Assembly: GCA_028277405.1 (NCBI GenBank)
Contig: JANQGH010000055.1
Coordinates: 164,297-228,296 of the forward strand
Origin: Alphaproteobacteria bacterium
GTDB lineage: Bacteria; Pseudomonadota; Alphaproteobacteria; DSM-16000; Inquilinaceae
Direction: 5' to 3'
DNA length: 64,000 bases
Every line of letters begins with the position of its first letter. Within the stretch, counting starts at the first letter, position 1. A program made the position numbers and the translations under genes. Shown in pieces: positions 16,454 through 25,103 of the stretch. Under the pieces are notes generated by a model, which ran no database searches, was not told where the DNA came from, and was given only the letters and a program-made list of their open reading frames with translations.

Positions 16454-17449
16454 GTGCACATTCTCATCATCGGCGCGGCCGGCATGCTCGGCCGCAAGAT
16501 CACGGCGGCGATCCTGGCCGAACCGACCATCGGCGGCCGGACAGTCACGGCGCTTTCGCTGGTTGATCTAATGGCACCACAAGCGCCGGATTGGCCAGCA
16601 GGTCGGGTGTCCGCCAAGGCGGCCGATCTCGGCGGTTCCGCCGCGCCGGCGGAGCTGATCGAGGACCGTCCGGACGTCATCATCCATCTGGCGGCCGTCG
16701 TCTCGGCCGATGCGGAGCTGCATTTCGACAAGGGCTATAGGGTCAATGTCGACGGCACACGCGCGCTGCTGGAGGCAGTCCGTCACGCCGGCGATGCTTA
16801 TCACCCGCGTCTTGTCTTCGCCTCCTCGCTGGCGGTCTTCGGCCCGCCCTTCCCAAACCGCATCCCCGACGATTTCGCGCCCGCGCCGCGCACAAGTTAC
16901 GGCACCCAGAAGGTCATCGCGGAACTGTTGATCAACGACTACTCGCGCAAGGGCATGATTGATGGCGTCTCGCTACGGCTGCCGACCATCAGCATCCGTC
17001 CGGGCAAGCCCAATGCGGCCGCATCGGGCTTCTTTTCCGGCATCATCCGCGAGCCGCTGATCGGTCAGCCCGCCGCCCTGCCGGTGCCCGACACCACGCG
17101 CCACTGGCACGCCAGTCCGCGCAGCGCCGCCGGCTTCTTCCTACATGCCGCCGGCATGGACACCGCGTCGCTCGGCCATCGGCGGGCGCTGAACATGCCG
17201 GGTCTTTCCGCGACCGTGGCCGAACAGATCGAGGCCCTGCGTGCGGTGGCCGGGCAGAGCGCCATCGACCTGATCCGCCCGGCGCCCGATCCGCTGGTCG
17301 CCGACATTGTCGGCGGCTGGGGCGGGGATTATGAGGCGAGCCGTGCCCGCGCGCTCGGCTTTACCACCGAGGGCAGCTTCGAAGACATCATCAGAGTTCA
17401 CATCGAAGACGAGCTGGGCGGCGCTCTGCCCGCGCCCGCCGCGCACTAG
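16454..17449 (+). CDS. denD: D-erythronate dehydrogenase-like NAD-dependent epimerase/dehydratase (DenD type)
   Basis: 331 residues from a GTG start preceded by AAAGGAG at good spacing. An extended SDR fold shows IIGAAGMLGRKI for NAD binding and a Tyr-x-x-x-Lys catalytic pair in SYGTQKVIAELLINDYSRKG. DenD-typical blocks are FASSLAVFGPPFP, LRLPTISIRPGKPNAAASGFFSGIIREPL and WHASPRSAAGFFLHAA. DenD oxidises C2 of D-erythronate to the 2-keto acid. The usual partner genes, a DUF1537 kinase and the OtnI isomerase, are absent from this window, so it may feed a different route here. Confidence 0.85.
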   Translation: MHILIIGAAGMLGRKITAAILAEPTIGGRTVTALSLVDLMAPQAPDWPAGRVSAKAADLGGSAAPAELIEDRPDVIIHLAAVVSADAELHFDKGYRVNVDGTRALLEAVRHAGDAYHPRLVFASSLAVFGPPFPNRIPDDFAPAPRTSYGTQKVIAELLINDYSRKGMIDGVSLRLPTISIRPGKPNAAASGFFSGIIREPLIGQPAALPVPDTTRHWHASPRSAAGFFLHAAGMDTASLGHRRALNMPGLSATVAEQIEALRAVAGQSAIDLIRPAPDPLVADIVGGWGGDYEASRARALGFTTEGSFEDIIRVHIEDELGGALPAPAAH

Positions 17450-17485
17450 GCGGGCCGAACACATGATTGAAAGGAAACGACCTCA

Positions 17486-18238
17486 ATGAGCAGGAAGACC
17501 GCGATCGTGACCGGGGCCGGAACCGGCGTCGGGCGCGCCGTCGCCCGAGCGCTGGCCGACGATGGCTGGCATGTCGCCTATGCCGGCCGGCGCGAGGCAC
17601 CGCTCGCCGATGCCGCCCGACAGATCGATCCAACCGGCGCGTCCAGCCTCGTCGTGCCGACAGACGTGACCGACGTGGAGGCGGTGAACGCCCTGTTCGA
17701 CAAGGTTGCTGCCGAGTGGGGCCGGGTCGATCTTCTGTTCAACAATGCCGGAACCGGCGCGCCGCCCGTGCCGATGGACGAACTGGCTCCGGAAGACTGG
17801 CGTGCGGTGGTGGATGTCAACCTGTCGGGCATGTTCTATTGCATGGCGGCGGCGTTCCGCGCCATGAAGCGGCAGGACCCGCGCGGCGGACGCATCATCA
17901 ACAACGGATCGATCTCGGCGACGACCCCGCGCCTTCATTCGGCACCCTACACCGCCACCAAGCACGGCGTTCTAGGCCTGACCAAGTCCGGCGCGCTGGA
18001 TGGCCGCCGCTTCGACATCGCCGTCGGCCAGATCGACATCGGCAACGCGGCGACCGACATGACGGAAAAGATGCCGCAAGGCGTTTTGCAGGCGGACGGG
18101 TCCACCGCGCAAGAGCCGGTCATCGATGCCGCCCATATCGGCCGGTCCGTGGCGCACATGGCCTCCCTGCCGCTCGACGCCAATGTTCTGACCATGAATG
18201 TCATGGCACTCAAAATGCCCTTCGTAGGCCGCGGCTGA
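17486..18238 (+). CDS. Classical short-chain dehydrogenase/reductase
   Basis: 250 residues, typical of classical SDRs. The cofactor motif is TGAGTGVG near the N terminus, with NNAG in LFNNAGTG. The active site has Ser in [10 protein letters not shown] and Tyr-x-x-x-Lys in APYTATKHG. It lies between denD and the IlvD/Edd dehydratase, 36 bases after denD. In non-phosphorylating sugar-acid pathways an SDR oxidises the 2-keto-3-deoxy acid to a diketo acid, which an FAH hydrolase then cleaves; both other enzymes are present in this divergon. This role is inferred from gene context. Confidence 0.92.
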   Translation: MSRKTAIVTGAGTGVGRAVARALADDGWHVAYAGRREAPLADAARQIDPTGASSLVVPTDVTDVEAVNALFDKVAAEWGRVDLLFNNAGTGAPPVPMDELAPEDWRAVVDVNLSGMFYCMAAAFRAMKRQDPRGGRIINNGSISATTPRLHSAPYTATKHGVLGLTKSGALDGRRFDIAVGQIDIGNAATDMTEKMPQGVLQADGSTAQEPVIDAAHIGRSVAHMASLPLDANVLTMNVMALKMPFVGRG

Positions 18239-18277
18239 CCAAGCGCGAGAAGAATCCGGATTTCAGGAGCCTCCATC

Positions 18278-20047
18278 ATGTCATCGACTCGCGCCGGGAA
18301 GCGCTTTCGCAGCCAGGAATGGTTCGACAACCCCAACAATCCAGGCATGACCGCTCTCTATCTGGAGCGCTACCAGAACCAGACCTTCACCCGCGAGGAA
18401 CTGCAATCGGGCCGGCCCGTGATCGGCATCGCCAACACAGGCTCGGAACTGGTGCCCTGCAACAAGATCCACCTATTCCTGATGGACCGGATCAAGGCCG
18501 GTATCCGTGATGCCGGCGGCATCCCTATGGAGTTTCCGGTGCATCCGATTCAGGAGACCGGCAAACGACCGACCGCCGCGCTCGACCGCAACCTCGCTTA
18601 CTTGAGCTTGGTGGAAGTGCTGCACGGCTATCCCATCGACGCGGTGGTGCTGACCACCGGCTGCGACAAGACCACGCCGGCCATGCTGATGGGTGCGGCC
18701 ACCGTGGATCTTCCGGCCATCGCGCTCAATGGCGGCCCCATGCTCGACGGCTGGTGGAAGGGAAAGCGTGCCGGCTCGGGCTCCATCGTTTGGGAATCCC
18801 GGCGCCTTCTGGCCGAGGGCAAGATCGACTACGAGGAGTTCATCGGCCGGGCCTGCGCCTCGGCGCCGTCGCTCGGCCACTGCAACACTATGGGCACCGC
18901 ATCGACCATGAACGCCATGGCCGAAGCGCTCGGCATGACGCTGCCGGGGTCCTCGGCGATCCCCGCGCCCTTCCGTGAGCGCATGGAAATGGCATTTCGG
19001 ACCGGCAGGCGTGCCGTCGAGATGGCCTATGACGACCTCAAGCCCAGCGACATCCTGACCCGCAAGGCCTTCGAAAACGCGATCAGGGTCAACACGGCGA
19101 TCGGCGGCTCCACCAACGCGCCTCCGCATTTGCAGGCCGTCGCGCGCCACGCCGGCGTCGACCTCGACGTCTTCGACTGGCAGCGGGTCGGTTTCGAGCT
19201 GCCGCTTCTGGTCAATATGCAGCCCGCGGGCGAATATCTGGGCGAAAGCTTTTTCCGCGCAGGCGGCGTGCCGGCGGTGATGGGCGAGCTTCTCGCGGCA
19301 GGCCATCTGCACGGCGATGTCATGACGGCCTCCGGTGTGCCGGTTTCCCGGGCGCTCGACGGTGCCCGCAGCGGTGATCATGCGGTTATTCGCCCCGTCG
19401 ACAAACCGCTTCGCGCGAAGGCCGGCTTCGTCGTGCTGACGGGGAACCTGTTCGACAGCGCCTTGATGAAGACCTCGGTCATTTCCGAGGATTTCCGCGC
19501 CCGCTTCCTCCAAGACGGGATGTTCGAAGCCCGCGCGGTCGTGTTCGAGGGGCCTGAGGACTATCACCAGCGGATCAACGATCCATCGCTCGGCATCGAC
19601 GAAAAGACCATCCTTTTTATCCGCAATGTAGGCTGCGTCGGCTATCCGGGCTCGGCCGAAGTGGTCAACATGCAGCCGCCCGACGCGCTCATCCAAGGCG
19701 GCATCAACCACCTGCCGACCGTTGGCGACGGCCGCCAGTCGGGCACGTCGGAGAGCCCGTCGATCCTCAACGCTTCCCCCGAAGCCGTGGTCGGCGGCGG
19801 TCTCGCCCTGCTTCGGACCGGCGACATTGTGCGGCTGGATGTCGAGAACGGCACGCTGAACGCCGTTGTTCCGGAGGCGGAATGGCAGGCCCGCCGTGAT
19901 GCCTGGTCAGCGCCGGAGCTGGCGCACCAGACGCCATGGCAGGAAATCTACCGCAGCCATGTCGGCCAGTTGGCGCAGGGCGGCTGCCTGGAACTGGCAA
20001 CCGCCTATCAGCGCATCGGCCGCAATCTCCCCCGCGACAATCACTAG
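18278..20047 (+). CDS. IlvD/Edd family sugar-acid dehydratase
   Basis: 589 residues, the pentonate-dehydratase length within the IlvD/Edd family. The iron-sulfur cluster cysteines are C61 (VPCNK), C129 (TGCDKT) and C202 (GHCNTMGTAST). The C-terminal active-site segment VGDGRQSGTSESPSILNASPEA supplies the catalytic serine and substrate contacts. The N-terminal RSQEWFDNP block is seen in arabinonate and xylonate dehydratases. It dehydrates an aldonic acid to its 2-keto-3-deoxy form in the cytoplasm. It is the last gene of the lacI/denD arm and probably provides the first committed step. Confidence 0.92.
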   Translation: MSSTRAGKRFRSQEWFDNPNNPGMTALYLERYQNQTFTREELQSGRPVIGIANTGSELVPCNKIHLFLMDRIKAGIRDAGGIPMEFPVHPIQETGKRPTAALDRNLAYLSLVEVLHGYPIDAVVLTTGCDKTTPAMLMGAATVDLPAIALNGGPMLDGWWKGKRAGSGSIVWESRRLLAEGKIDYEEFIGRACASAPSLGHCNTMGTASTMNAMAEALGMTLPGSSAIPAPFRERMEMAFRTGRRAVEMAYDDLKPSDILTRKAFENAIRVNTAIGGSTNAPPHLQAVARHAGVDLDVFDWQRVGFELPLLVNMQPAGEYLGESFFRAGGVPAVMGELLAAGHLHGDVMTASGVPVSRALDGARSGDHAVIRPVDKPLRAKAGFVVLTGNLFDSALMKTSVISEDFRARFLQDGMFEARAVVFEGPEDYHQRINDPSLGIDEKTILFIRNVGCVGYPGSAEVVNMQPPDALIQGGINHLPTVGDGRQSGTSESPSILNASPEAVVGGGLALLRTGDIVRLDVENGTLNAVVPEAEWQARRDAWSAPELAHQTPWQEIYRSHVGQLAQGGCLELATAYQRIGRNLPRDNH

Positions 20048-20214
20048 CTGTGCGGTGCCGGCATCTGGTGCGCCGGAGTCCACAAAAGCAGGAAGGTGGT
20101 GTTGGGAGCCCTTGGTCACTACACTTTGAAAACAGAGCGAAAGACATCATCTGTCGCGAACACAGGCAGTGCTCGTCGGTTAGAATTCGTCTGTGGTGTA
20201 GGAAAGCCATAGAA

Positions 20215-21222
20215 GTGATTGATAAATATCACAAAGTTTCAGTCGCGCCGATGATGGACTGGACGGATCGGCATTGCCGGTTCTTACATCGCCAATTGTC
20301 GAAGCGCGTGGTGCTGTACACCGAAATGGTCACGGCCGACGCGGTGATTCATGGCGATCGGGCGCGCCTGATCGGCTTTGATGCGGCGGAGCATCCGTTG
20401 GTGCTGCAGCTTGGCGGTTCCGATCCCGAACGCATGGCCGAGGCCGCCTCGATCGGGGCGGATTGGGGCTATGGCGCGATCAACATCAATGTCGGCTGTC
20501 CCAGCGACCGGGTCCAGTCGGGCCGCTTCGGCGCCTGTTTGATGGCCGAACCCGAAACGGTTGCCGCTTGTGTCGACGCGATGGCCCGGCGCGTTGATGT
20601 TCCAGTGACCGTGAAGTGCCGGATCGGTATCGACGACCAGGACAGCGAAGCCGATTTGGACCGGTTCATCGATACGGTCGCCGATGCCGGGTGCGAGACC
20701 TTCATCGTGCATGCGCGCAAGGCGTGGCTCAGCGGCCTCAGCCCGAAGCAGAACCGCGACGTGCCGCCCCTGGACTATGACCGCGTGCTGCGCCTGAAAG
20801 CCCGGCGGCCGGATCTGACGATCGTGCTGAATGGCGGCATCACGACACTGGCGCAGGCCGGCGACCTGCTCGAAGCGGTCGACGGCGTGATGCTGGGCCG
20901 TGCGGCCTATCAGAATCCGTTTCTGCTTGCCGAGGCGGATCGAACCCTGTTCGGCGACCCGGCCGAGCCGCCCGACCGTCTGGAGGTCGTCGACCGCATG
21001 GCGCCATACATCCAGCGCGCCGTGGCGCAAGGCACACCGCTGCATGCGATCACGCGGCACATGCTTGGCCTGTTCCAGGGGCAGCCGGGCGCCCGCACCT
21101 GGCGTCGACATCTGTCGGAGAATGCCAGCCGTCGCGGCGCCGACGGCGACGTCGTGCGCCGGGCGGCCGACATTGTCCGACACGCGCTGGCGAGCCGCCA
21201 GTATCAGGATCAAGCGGCCTGA
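20215..21222 (+). CDS. dusA: tRNA dihydrouridine synthase DusA
   Basis: 335 residues from GTG 20215 with AGGAAA about 9 bases upstream; an open frame continues further upstream but is not DusA-like. The FMN barrel starts VSVAPMMDWTDRHCR. The catalytic Cys is C95 in NINVGCPSDRVQSGRFGACLM, and KCRIGID and HARKAWLSGLSPKQNRDVPPLDY are DusA-specific. It reduces uridines in the tRNA D-loop using NADPH. It is an unlinked housekeeping gene between two catabolic clusters. The 167 bases before it hold no other recognisable gene. Confidence 0.95.
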   Translation: MIDKYHKVSVAPMMDWTDRHCRFLHRQLSKRVVLYTEMVTADAVIHGDRARLIGFDAAEHPLVLQLGGSDPERMAEAASIGADWGYGAININVGCPSDRVQSGRFGACLMAEPETVAACVDAMARRVDVPVTVKCRIGIDDQDSEADLDRFIDTVADAGCETFIVHARKAWLSGLSPKQNRDVPPLDYDRVLRLKARRPDLTIVLNGGITTLAQAGDLLEAVDGVMLGRAAYQNPFLLAEADRTLFGDPAEPPDRLEVVDRMAPYIQRAVAQGTPLHAITRHMLGLFQGQPGARTWRRHLSENASRRGADGDVVRRAADIVRHALASRQYQDQAA

Positions 21223-21245
21223 TAGGCTCTGATGCCGACCAGGCG

Positions 21246-22130
21246 CTAGCCCCGCTCCAGCCTGCGCCAGCGTGACGGGTTGATGCCGATCGCGCGCTTG
21301 AACTCGCGGCTGAGATGGTAGACGTCGCTGAACCCGCTGCGCTCGGCGATCTCGGAGATGCGCAGATTGGTGTCCAAGAGCAAGGTCTGGACCAGCAGCA
21401 GCCGTTCGCGCATCAGCCATTGGCGCGGGCTGGATTGCAGATGCCGCCGGAAAAGGCGCCGCAAATGCGGGGCGCTGACATTGCTTTCCCGGGCCAGGTC
21501 GGCCGCATTCCAGCGCCGTTCCGGGTTGGCCCGCATGCCATCGACCGCCCGCAGTAGGCTGTGCGGCAAGGGGGAACCATCCAGCCCCCTTTGGCTTTCC
21601 TCGATCAAGACCAGCATTTCGGCGACCAGCCGGTTCAGCACGGCGTCGATGCCCGTGCTGCGGCTGCGGAACACTTCGAATAGCTGCTCGAACCAGGCCA
21701 CGGCACCGGCCGGCTGCGGCGGTGTCACCACCGGCCGGTTCGGGCCGAACAGGGCGGAGCGGCAAGCCTGGTTGTCGGGGCCGTCGAGGCGGACCCACAA
21801 CACCGTCCAGGGCCGGTCGGGGTCCGCCCAGTGGGCATGCGGCCGCTCGTTGGCGATCCAGGCCAGCTGGTTGGGACCAACGGCGTAGCGCTCGCCCTCC
21901 GACAGGATGAAGCCCGCGCCCGAGACGCAAAACAGCAGGTCCTGACCGGGATAGCTGGGCCGCGAGATCGCATAGTCGGGCGCGGCGCCAACCTTGCCCG
22001 CGCGCAGGATCGTGAAGCAGCTGCGCGTCCAGCCGGCGGCCGGAAAATAGTGATGATCCTCGAAGAAGACTGAGGTCGACGTCGTATCGGCCATGCGCGT
22101 TTTGTACAAAAAGAAGTCTGGTTCGTCCAT
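21246..22130 (-). CDS. AraC family transcriptional regulator
   Basis: 294 residues from ATG 22130; MADTTS at 22094 is an alternative. An N-terminal cupin-like sensing domain (about residues 35-150) has SGAGFILSEGERYAVGPNQLAWIANERPHAHW. The C-terminal double helix-turn-helix is ADLARESNVSAPHLRRLFRRHLQSSPRQWLMRERL then ISEIAERSGFSDVYHLSREFKRAIGINPSRWR. It is divergent from the dioxygenase / ribose-type ABC operon with 65 bases between starts, so it is the probable activator, sensing a sugar or derivative. Confidence 0.93.
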   Translation of the reverse strand: MDEPDFFLYKTRMADTTSTSVFFEDHHYFPAAGWTRSCFTILRAGKVGAAPDYAISRPSYPGQDLLFCVSGAGFILSEGERYAVGPNQLAWIANERPHAHWADPDRPWTVLWVRLDGPDNQACRSALFGPNRPVVTPPQPAGAVAWFEQLFEVFRSRSTGIDAVLNRLVAEMLVLIEESQRGLDGSPLPHSLLRAVDGMRANPERRWNAADLARESNVSAPHLRRLFRRHLQSSPRQWLMRERLLLVQTLLLDTNLRISEIAERSGFSDVYHLSREFKRAIGINPSRWRRLERG

Positions 22131-22195
22131 TCCTGGCGCCCGCGAGATTGCCTAGCGTCAAGGACCGCTCTCACTTTAAAGAAGGGGCGACAGCG

Positions 22196-22960
22196 ATGCT
22201 TGAGCCGACACCACAAGAGTTCGAACAGTTCGAACGCGGCGGCTTTTTTGTCCGGCCCGGCCTGTTGTCGGCGGCGGAGGTCGACCAGTTCCGCGCCCAT
22301 GCGCGGCGTGAGCTTGAGGCAGAGGCCGCGAACCAGGCCGTCATGGAAAAGGGCGATCAGGAGGGCAACAAGACCCTCTTGAAGATGTGGAACACGGCCG
22401 AAGACGATCAGTACGGCCTGCTGGCGCGCGACGAGCGCCTGGTGGGGTTGGCGCGCGGCGTGATCGGCAAGGACATCTATCTCTACAGCCACAAGATGAC
22501 CATGAAACAGCCGGGCGAGGGCGGGGCCTGGGAGTGGCATCAGGATTTCGGCTATTGGCACCAGTATGGCTGCCTGGCGCCGGAGATGCTCAGCATCTGG
22601 ATCGCTTTGGATAAATCGACGGCGGCGAACGGCTGCCTTCAGGTCATGCCCGACACCCATCGGCTCGGCCGCCTGAACCACATCAGGCAGGACGGGCAGA
22701 CGAATGTCGACCCGGAATACCTTCAGGCAGCACTAGATCGCTACGCGCTGCGCTATGTGGAGATGGAGGCGGGCGATGCCCTGGTCTTCCACTGCAACCT
22801 GCTGCACCGGTCGGATGCCAACCGCAGCGACACCTATCGCTGGGGCTATATCTGCTCGTACAACGCGGTCGAAAACGCACCGTTCAAGCGCGTGCGCGAC
22901 TATGGCAATTATGAAGAGCTGAAGCCGGTGGCCGCCGGCAGCTTCATGAATGCAGCCTGA
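22196..22960 (+). CDS. Phytanoyl-CoA dioxygenase (PhyH) family Fe(II)/2-oxoglutarate oxygenase
   Basis: 254 residues from ATG 22196 with GAAGGGG upstream. The double-stranded beta-helix iron ligands are H115 and D117 (WEWHQDFGYW) and H204 (LLHRSDANRS), with R215 (TYRWGY) for 2-oxoglutarate. PhyH-family enzymes hydroxylate small molecules and can trigger O- or N-dealkylation. It is the first gene of an operon encoding a ribose-type ABC importer, rbsK and rbsD. This suggests it oxidatively releases or modifies the imported sugar derivative before phosphorylation. That role is inference. Confidence 0.88.
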   Translation: MLEPTPQEFEQFERGGFFVRPGLLSAAEVDQFRAHARRELEAEAANQAVMEKGDQEGNKTLLKMWNTAEDDQYGLLARDERLVGLARGVIGKDIYLYSHKMTMKQPGEGGAWEWHQDFGYWHQYGCLAPEMLSIWIALDKSTAANGCLQVMPDTHRLGRLNHIRQDGQTNVDPEYLQAALDRYALRYVEMEAGDALVFHCNLLHRSDANRSDTYRWGYICSYNAVENAPFKRVRDYGNYEELKPVAAGSFMNAA

Positions 22961-22973
22961 AGGGGGCATCGGC

Positions 22974-23990
22974 GTGAGAAGTCAGGCGAGGTCGGCCTCG
23001 ATGGGGGTTGGCGGCTATCTCCGCCGCATGATGTTGGCGCGCGAGACCGGCATTTTCCTCGCCCTGTTGCTGATGTGCTTCGTGCTGTCGCTGACGACGG
23101 ACGCCTTTCTCACCTCGCAAAACCTGCTGAATGTCGGCCGCCAGGTCTCCCTGCTGGGGATCATGGCGGTGGGCATGACCTTCGTCTTGATTTCCGGCGA
23201 GGTCGACCTCTCGGTCGGCTCGACCTACGCCTTATCCGGCCTGACCACCGGCATGCTGATCGTGGAACAATGGGCCCTGGTGCCGGCGATTACCGGCGGC
23301 CTGGCCGTGGGCTTGGCGATCGGTCTGGTCAACGGCGTGCTGTCCACGTATGGCCGCATCCCGTCGCTTATCGCCACCCTGGGCATGCTCAGCGTCGTGC
23401 GCGGCCTGGCGCTGGTCATCACGGACGGTCAGCCGGTGACGGTGAACGAACGGCAAGGCGCGCTGGAAGGCGTGCTGGCACGGTTCGAATTCATCGGCCA
23501 GGGCTATCTGTTCGGCACGATCCCGATGCAGCTGGTCTTTTTCATTGTGGTCGCGCTGATCGCCTGGCTGGTCCTGTCCAACACCAATTTCGGCTTTCGC
23601 ATCTTCGCCGTCGGCGGCAACGCCAAGGCCGCCCGGGTTTCGGGCATGCCGGTCAACGCGGTGAAGATCTGCGCCTTCATCGTCATGGGACTGCTGGCGG
23701 CCCTGGCCGGCATTCTCAGCATGGCCTTCCTGCCCAGCGGCCAGGCCGGCCGCACCGGCCTGGGCCTGGAGTTGGACGTGATCGCCGCCACGATCGTTGG
23801 TGGCGCCTCGTTGTCCGGCGGTGAGGGCACGATCCTGGGCACCATCTTCGGCGTCCTGATCATCGGCGTGCTCAGAAACGGCCTGGTGCTGCTGGGCATC
23901 TCGCCATTCTTTCAGGAACTCATGATCGGCCTGGTCATCATCGTGGCCGTGGCGATCGACAAATGGACCGCCGGCCGGCGCGCGCGGTGA
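22974..23990 (+). CDS. Ribose-type ABC transporter permease (RbsC family)
   Basis: 338 residues from GTG 22974, chosen for GAAGGGGG upstream; ATG 22950 (overlapping the previous gene) and ATG 23001 are alternatives. It has 8-10 hydrophobic segments and the BPD_transp_2 signatures VGMTFVLISGEVDLSVGSTYALSG, AVGGNAKAARVSGMPVNAVK and VIAATIVGGASLSGGEGTILGTIFGVLIIGVLRNGLVLLG. It forms the membrane channel of a CUT2-class importer with the binding protein and ATPase downstream. The gene order permease, receptor, ATPase is unusual compared with rbsACB. Confidence 0.93.
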   Translation: MRSQARSASMGVGGYLRRMMLARETGIFLALLLMCFVLSLTTDAFLTSQNLLNVGRQVSLLGIMAVGMTFVLISGEVDLSVGSTYALSGLTTGMLIVEQWALVPAITGGLAVGLAIGLVNGVLSTYGRIPSLIATLGMLSVVRGLALVITDGQPVTVNERQGALEGVLARFEFIGQGYLFGTIPMQLVFFIVVALIAWLVLSNTNFGFRIFAVGGNAKAARVSGMPVNAVKICAFIVMGLLAALAGILSMAFLPSGQAGRTGLGLELDVIAATIVGGASLSGGEGTILGTIFGVLIIGVLRNGLVLLGISPFFQELMIGLVIIVAVAIDKWTAGRRAR

Positions 23991-24042
23991 CGAGCGGCGG
24001 AACCGAACAACCATCAACTCACCGCACCAAAGGGAGGGCAAG

Positions 24043-25032
24043 ATGAGATCAACGAAACTGCTTGCAACCGCTGCCGTCACGGCACTGCTGTTCCAACTTC
24101 CGATCGGCGCCGCCCAGGCGCAGGACGGCGTCAACGTGGCCGACTTCGCCCTGGCCGATCGCATCGCCGAGGCCGTTGCCAGTGGCGACCAGCTCAACAT
24201 CTACGTCTCCTATCACGACGTCTCCAACGAGTTCGCGCCATTCATCCGTCGTGGGGTGTTTCGCGCATCTGAAGAGCTCGCCGTGAATGCCGTCTTCATG
24301 GGGCCGGTCGGCGCCGATGCCGACGCGCAGATCAGCGAGATCGAGACCCTGATGGACACCATGGACGGGCTGGCGATCTCGTCCGTCAGCACCGACGCCC
24401 TGGCGCCGCTGATCAACCGGGTGATTGAGGCCGGCATCCCGGTGGTGACCTACAACACCGACAATCCGGAAAGCGAACGGCTGGTCTTCGCCGGGCAGGA
24501 TCTGGTGCAGTCCGGCCGCGAAGCCGGCGCTCTGATGGGCTCGGTCTTGGACGAAAACGGCGTGGTCATCATCACGACCTTGGATGCGGCCGCCCAATGG
24601 TCGATCGACCGCGAGACCGGCGCGCGCGAGGCGCTGGGCGCCTATCCGGGCATCGAGATCGTGCAGACCGTGAACACGGGCACCGATCCGCAGGAGATCT
24701 ACGCGTCGATCGAAAACGCCATGCTGGCCAACCCGAGCGTCACCGGCATCCTGTCGCTGGAATGCTGCTCGACGCCGGCCGCCGGCGAGTGGGTCGACCG
24801 CAACGGTGCGACGGATCGGGTGATGGTCGTCGGCTTCGATCTGCTCGATCAGACCGTCGATCTGGTGTCAGAGGGCGCCATCCAGGCCACCATCGACCAG
24901 GCGCCGGAACGGCAAGGGTTCGAGGCGGTTAACCTGCTGGTCCAGTTCCTGAACGGCGAGACGATCGCCGATCTGGACACCGGCGTCGGCATCTACACGA
25001 TTGAAAACATCGACGAAGTCATCGTTGAATAG
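24043..25032 (+). CDS. Periplasmic sugar-binding protein (Peripla_BP_4, RbsB type)
   Basis: 329 residues with a signal peptide (MRSTKLLATAAVTALLFQLPIGAAQA, cleavage near AQA) and a strong AGGGAGG Shine-Dalgarno. The two-lobed fold shows NIYVSYHDVSNEFAPFIRRGVFRASEEL, QISEIETLMDTMDGLAISSVSTDALAPLINRVIEAGIPVVTYNTDNP and VMVVGFDLLDQTVDLVSEGAIQATIDQAPERQG. It binds the sugar for the CUT2 importer. A vicinal Cys pair (ECCSTPA) could form a disulphide in the periplasm. The exact ligand is uncertain, although rbsK and rbsD downstream indicate ribose or a ribosyl compound. Confidence 0.92.
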   Translation: MRSTKLLATAAVTALLFQLPIGAAQAQDGVNVADFALADRIAEAVASGDQLNIYVSYHDVSNEFAPFIRRGVFRASEELAVNAVFMGPVGADADAQISEIETLMDTMDGLAISSVSTDALAPLINRVIEAGIPVVTYNTDNPESERLVFAGQDLVQSGREAGALMGSVLDENGVVIITTLDAAAQWSIDRETGAREALGAYPGIEIVQTVNTGTDPQEIYASIENAMLANPSVTGILSLECCSTPAAGEWVDRNGATDRVMVVGFDLLDQTVDLVSEGAIQATIDQAPERQGFEAVNLLVQFLNGETIADLDTGVGIYTIENIDEVIVE

Positions 25033-25038
25033 CGGCTT

Positions 25039-25067
25039 GGCGGGGCGGGGGCTGGCCTCGTCCCGCC
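25039..25067 (+). other. GC-rich stem-loop after the binding-protein gene
   Basis: GGCGGG and CCCGCC can pair seven bases after the receptor stop, with two registers possible on the left arm. There is no U-run. Such hairpins commonly stabilise the receptor message relative to downstream ABC genes; that function is inferred. Confidence 0.35.
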
Positions 25068-25103
25068 GCCGGCTAGGGACAATCGTGGCATTGCAGGGCC
25101 TCC

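Noticed and set aside
22950..23000. ATG at 22950 or 23001 as the permease start
   Set aside because: GTG 22974 has the GAAGGGGG Shine-Dalgarno at proper spacing; the other codons do not.
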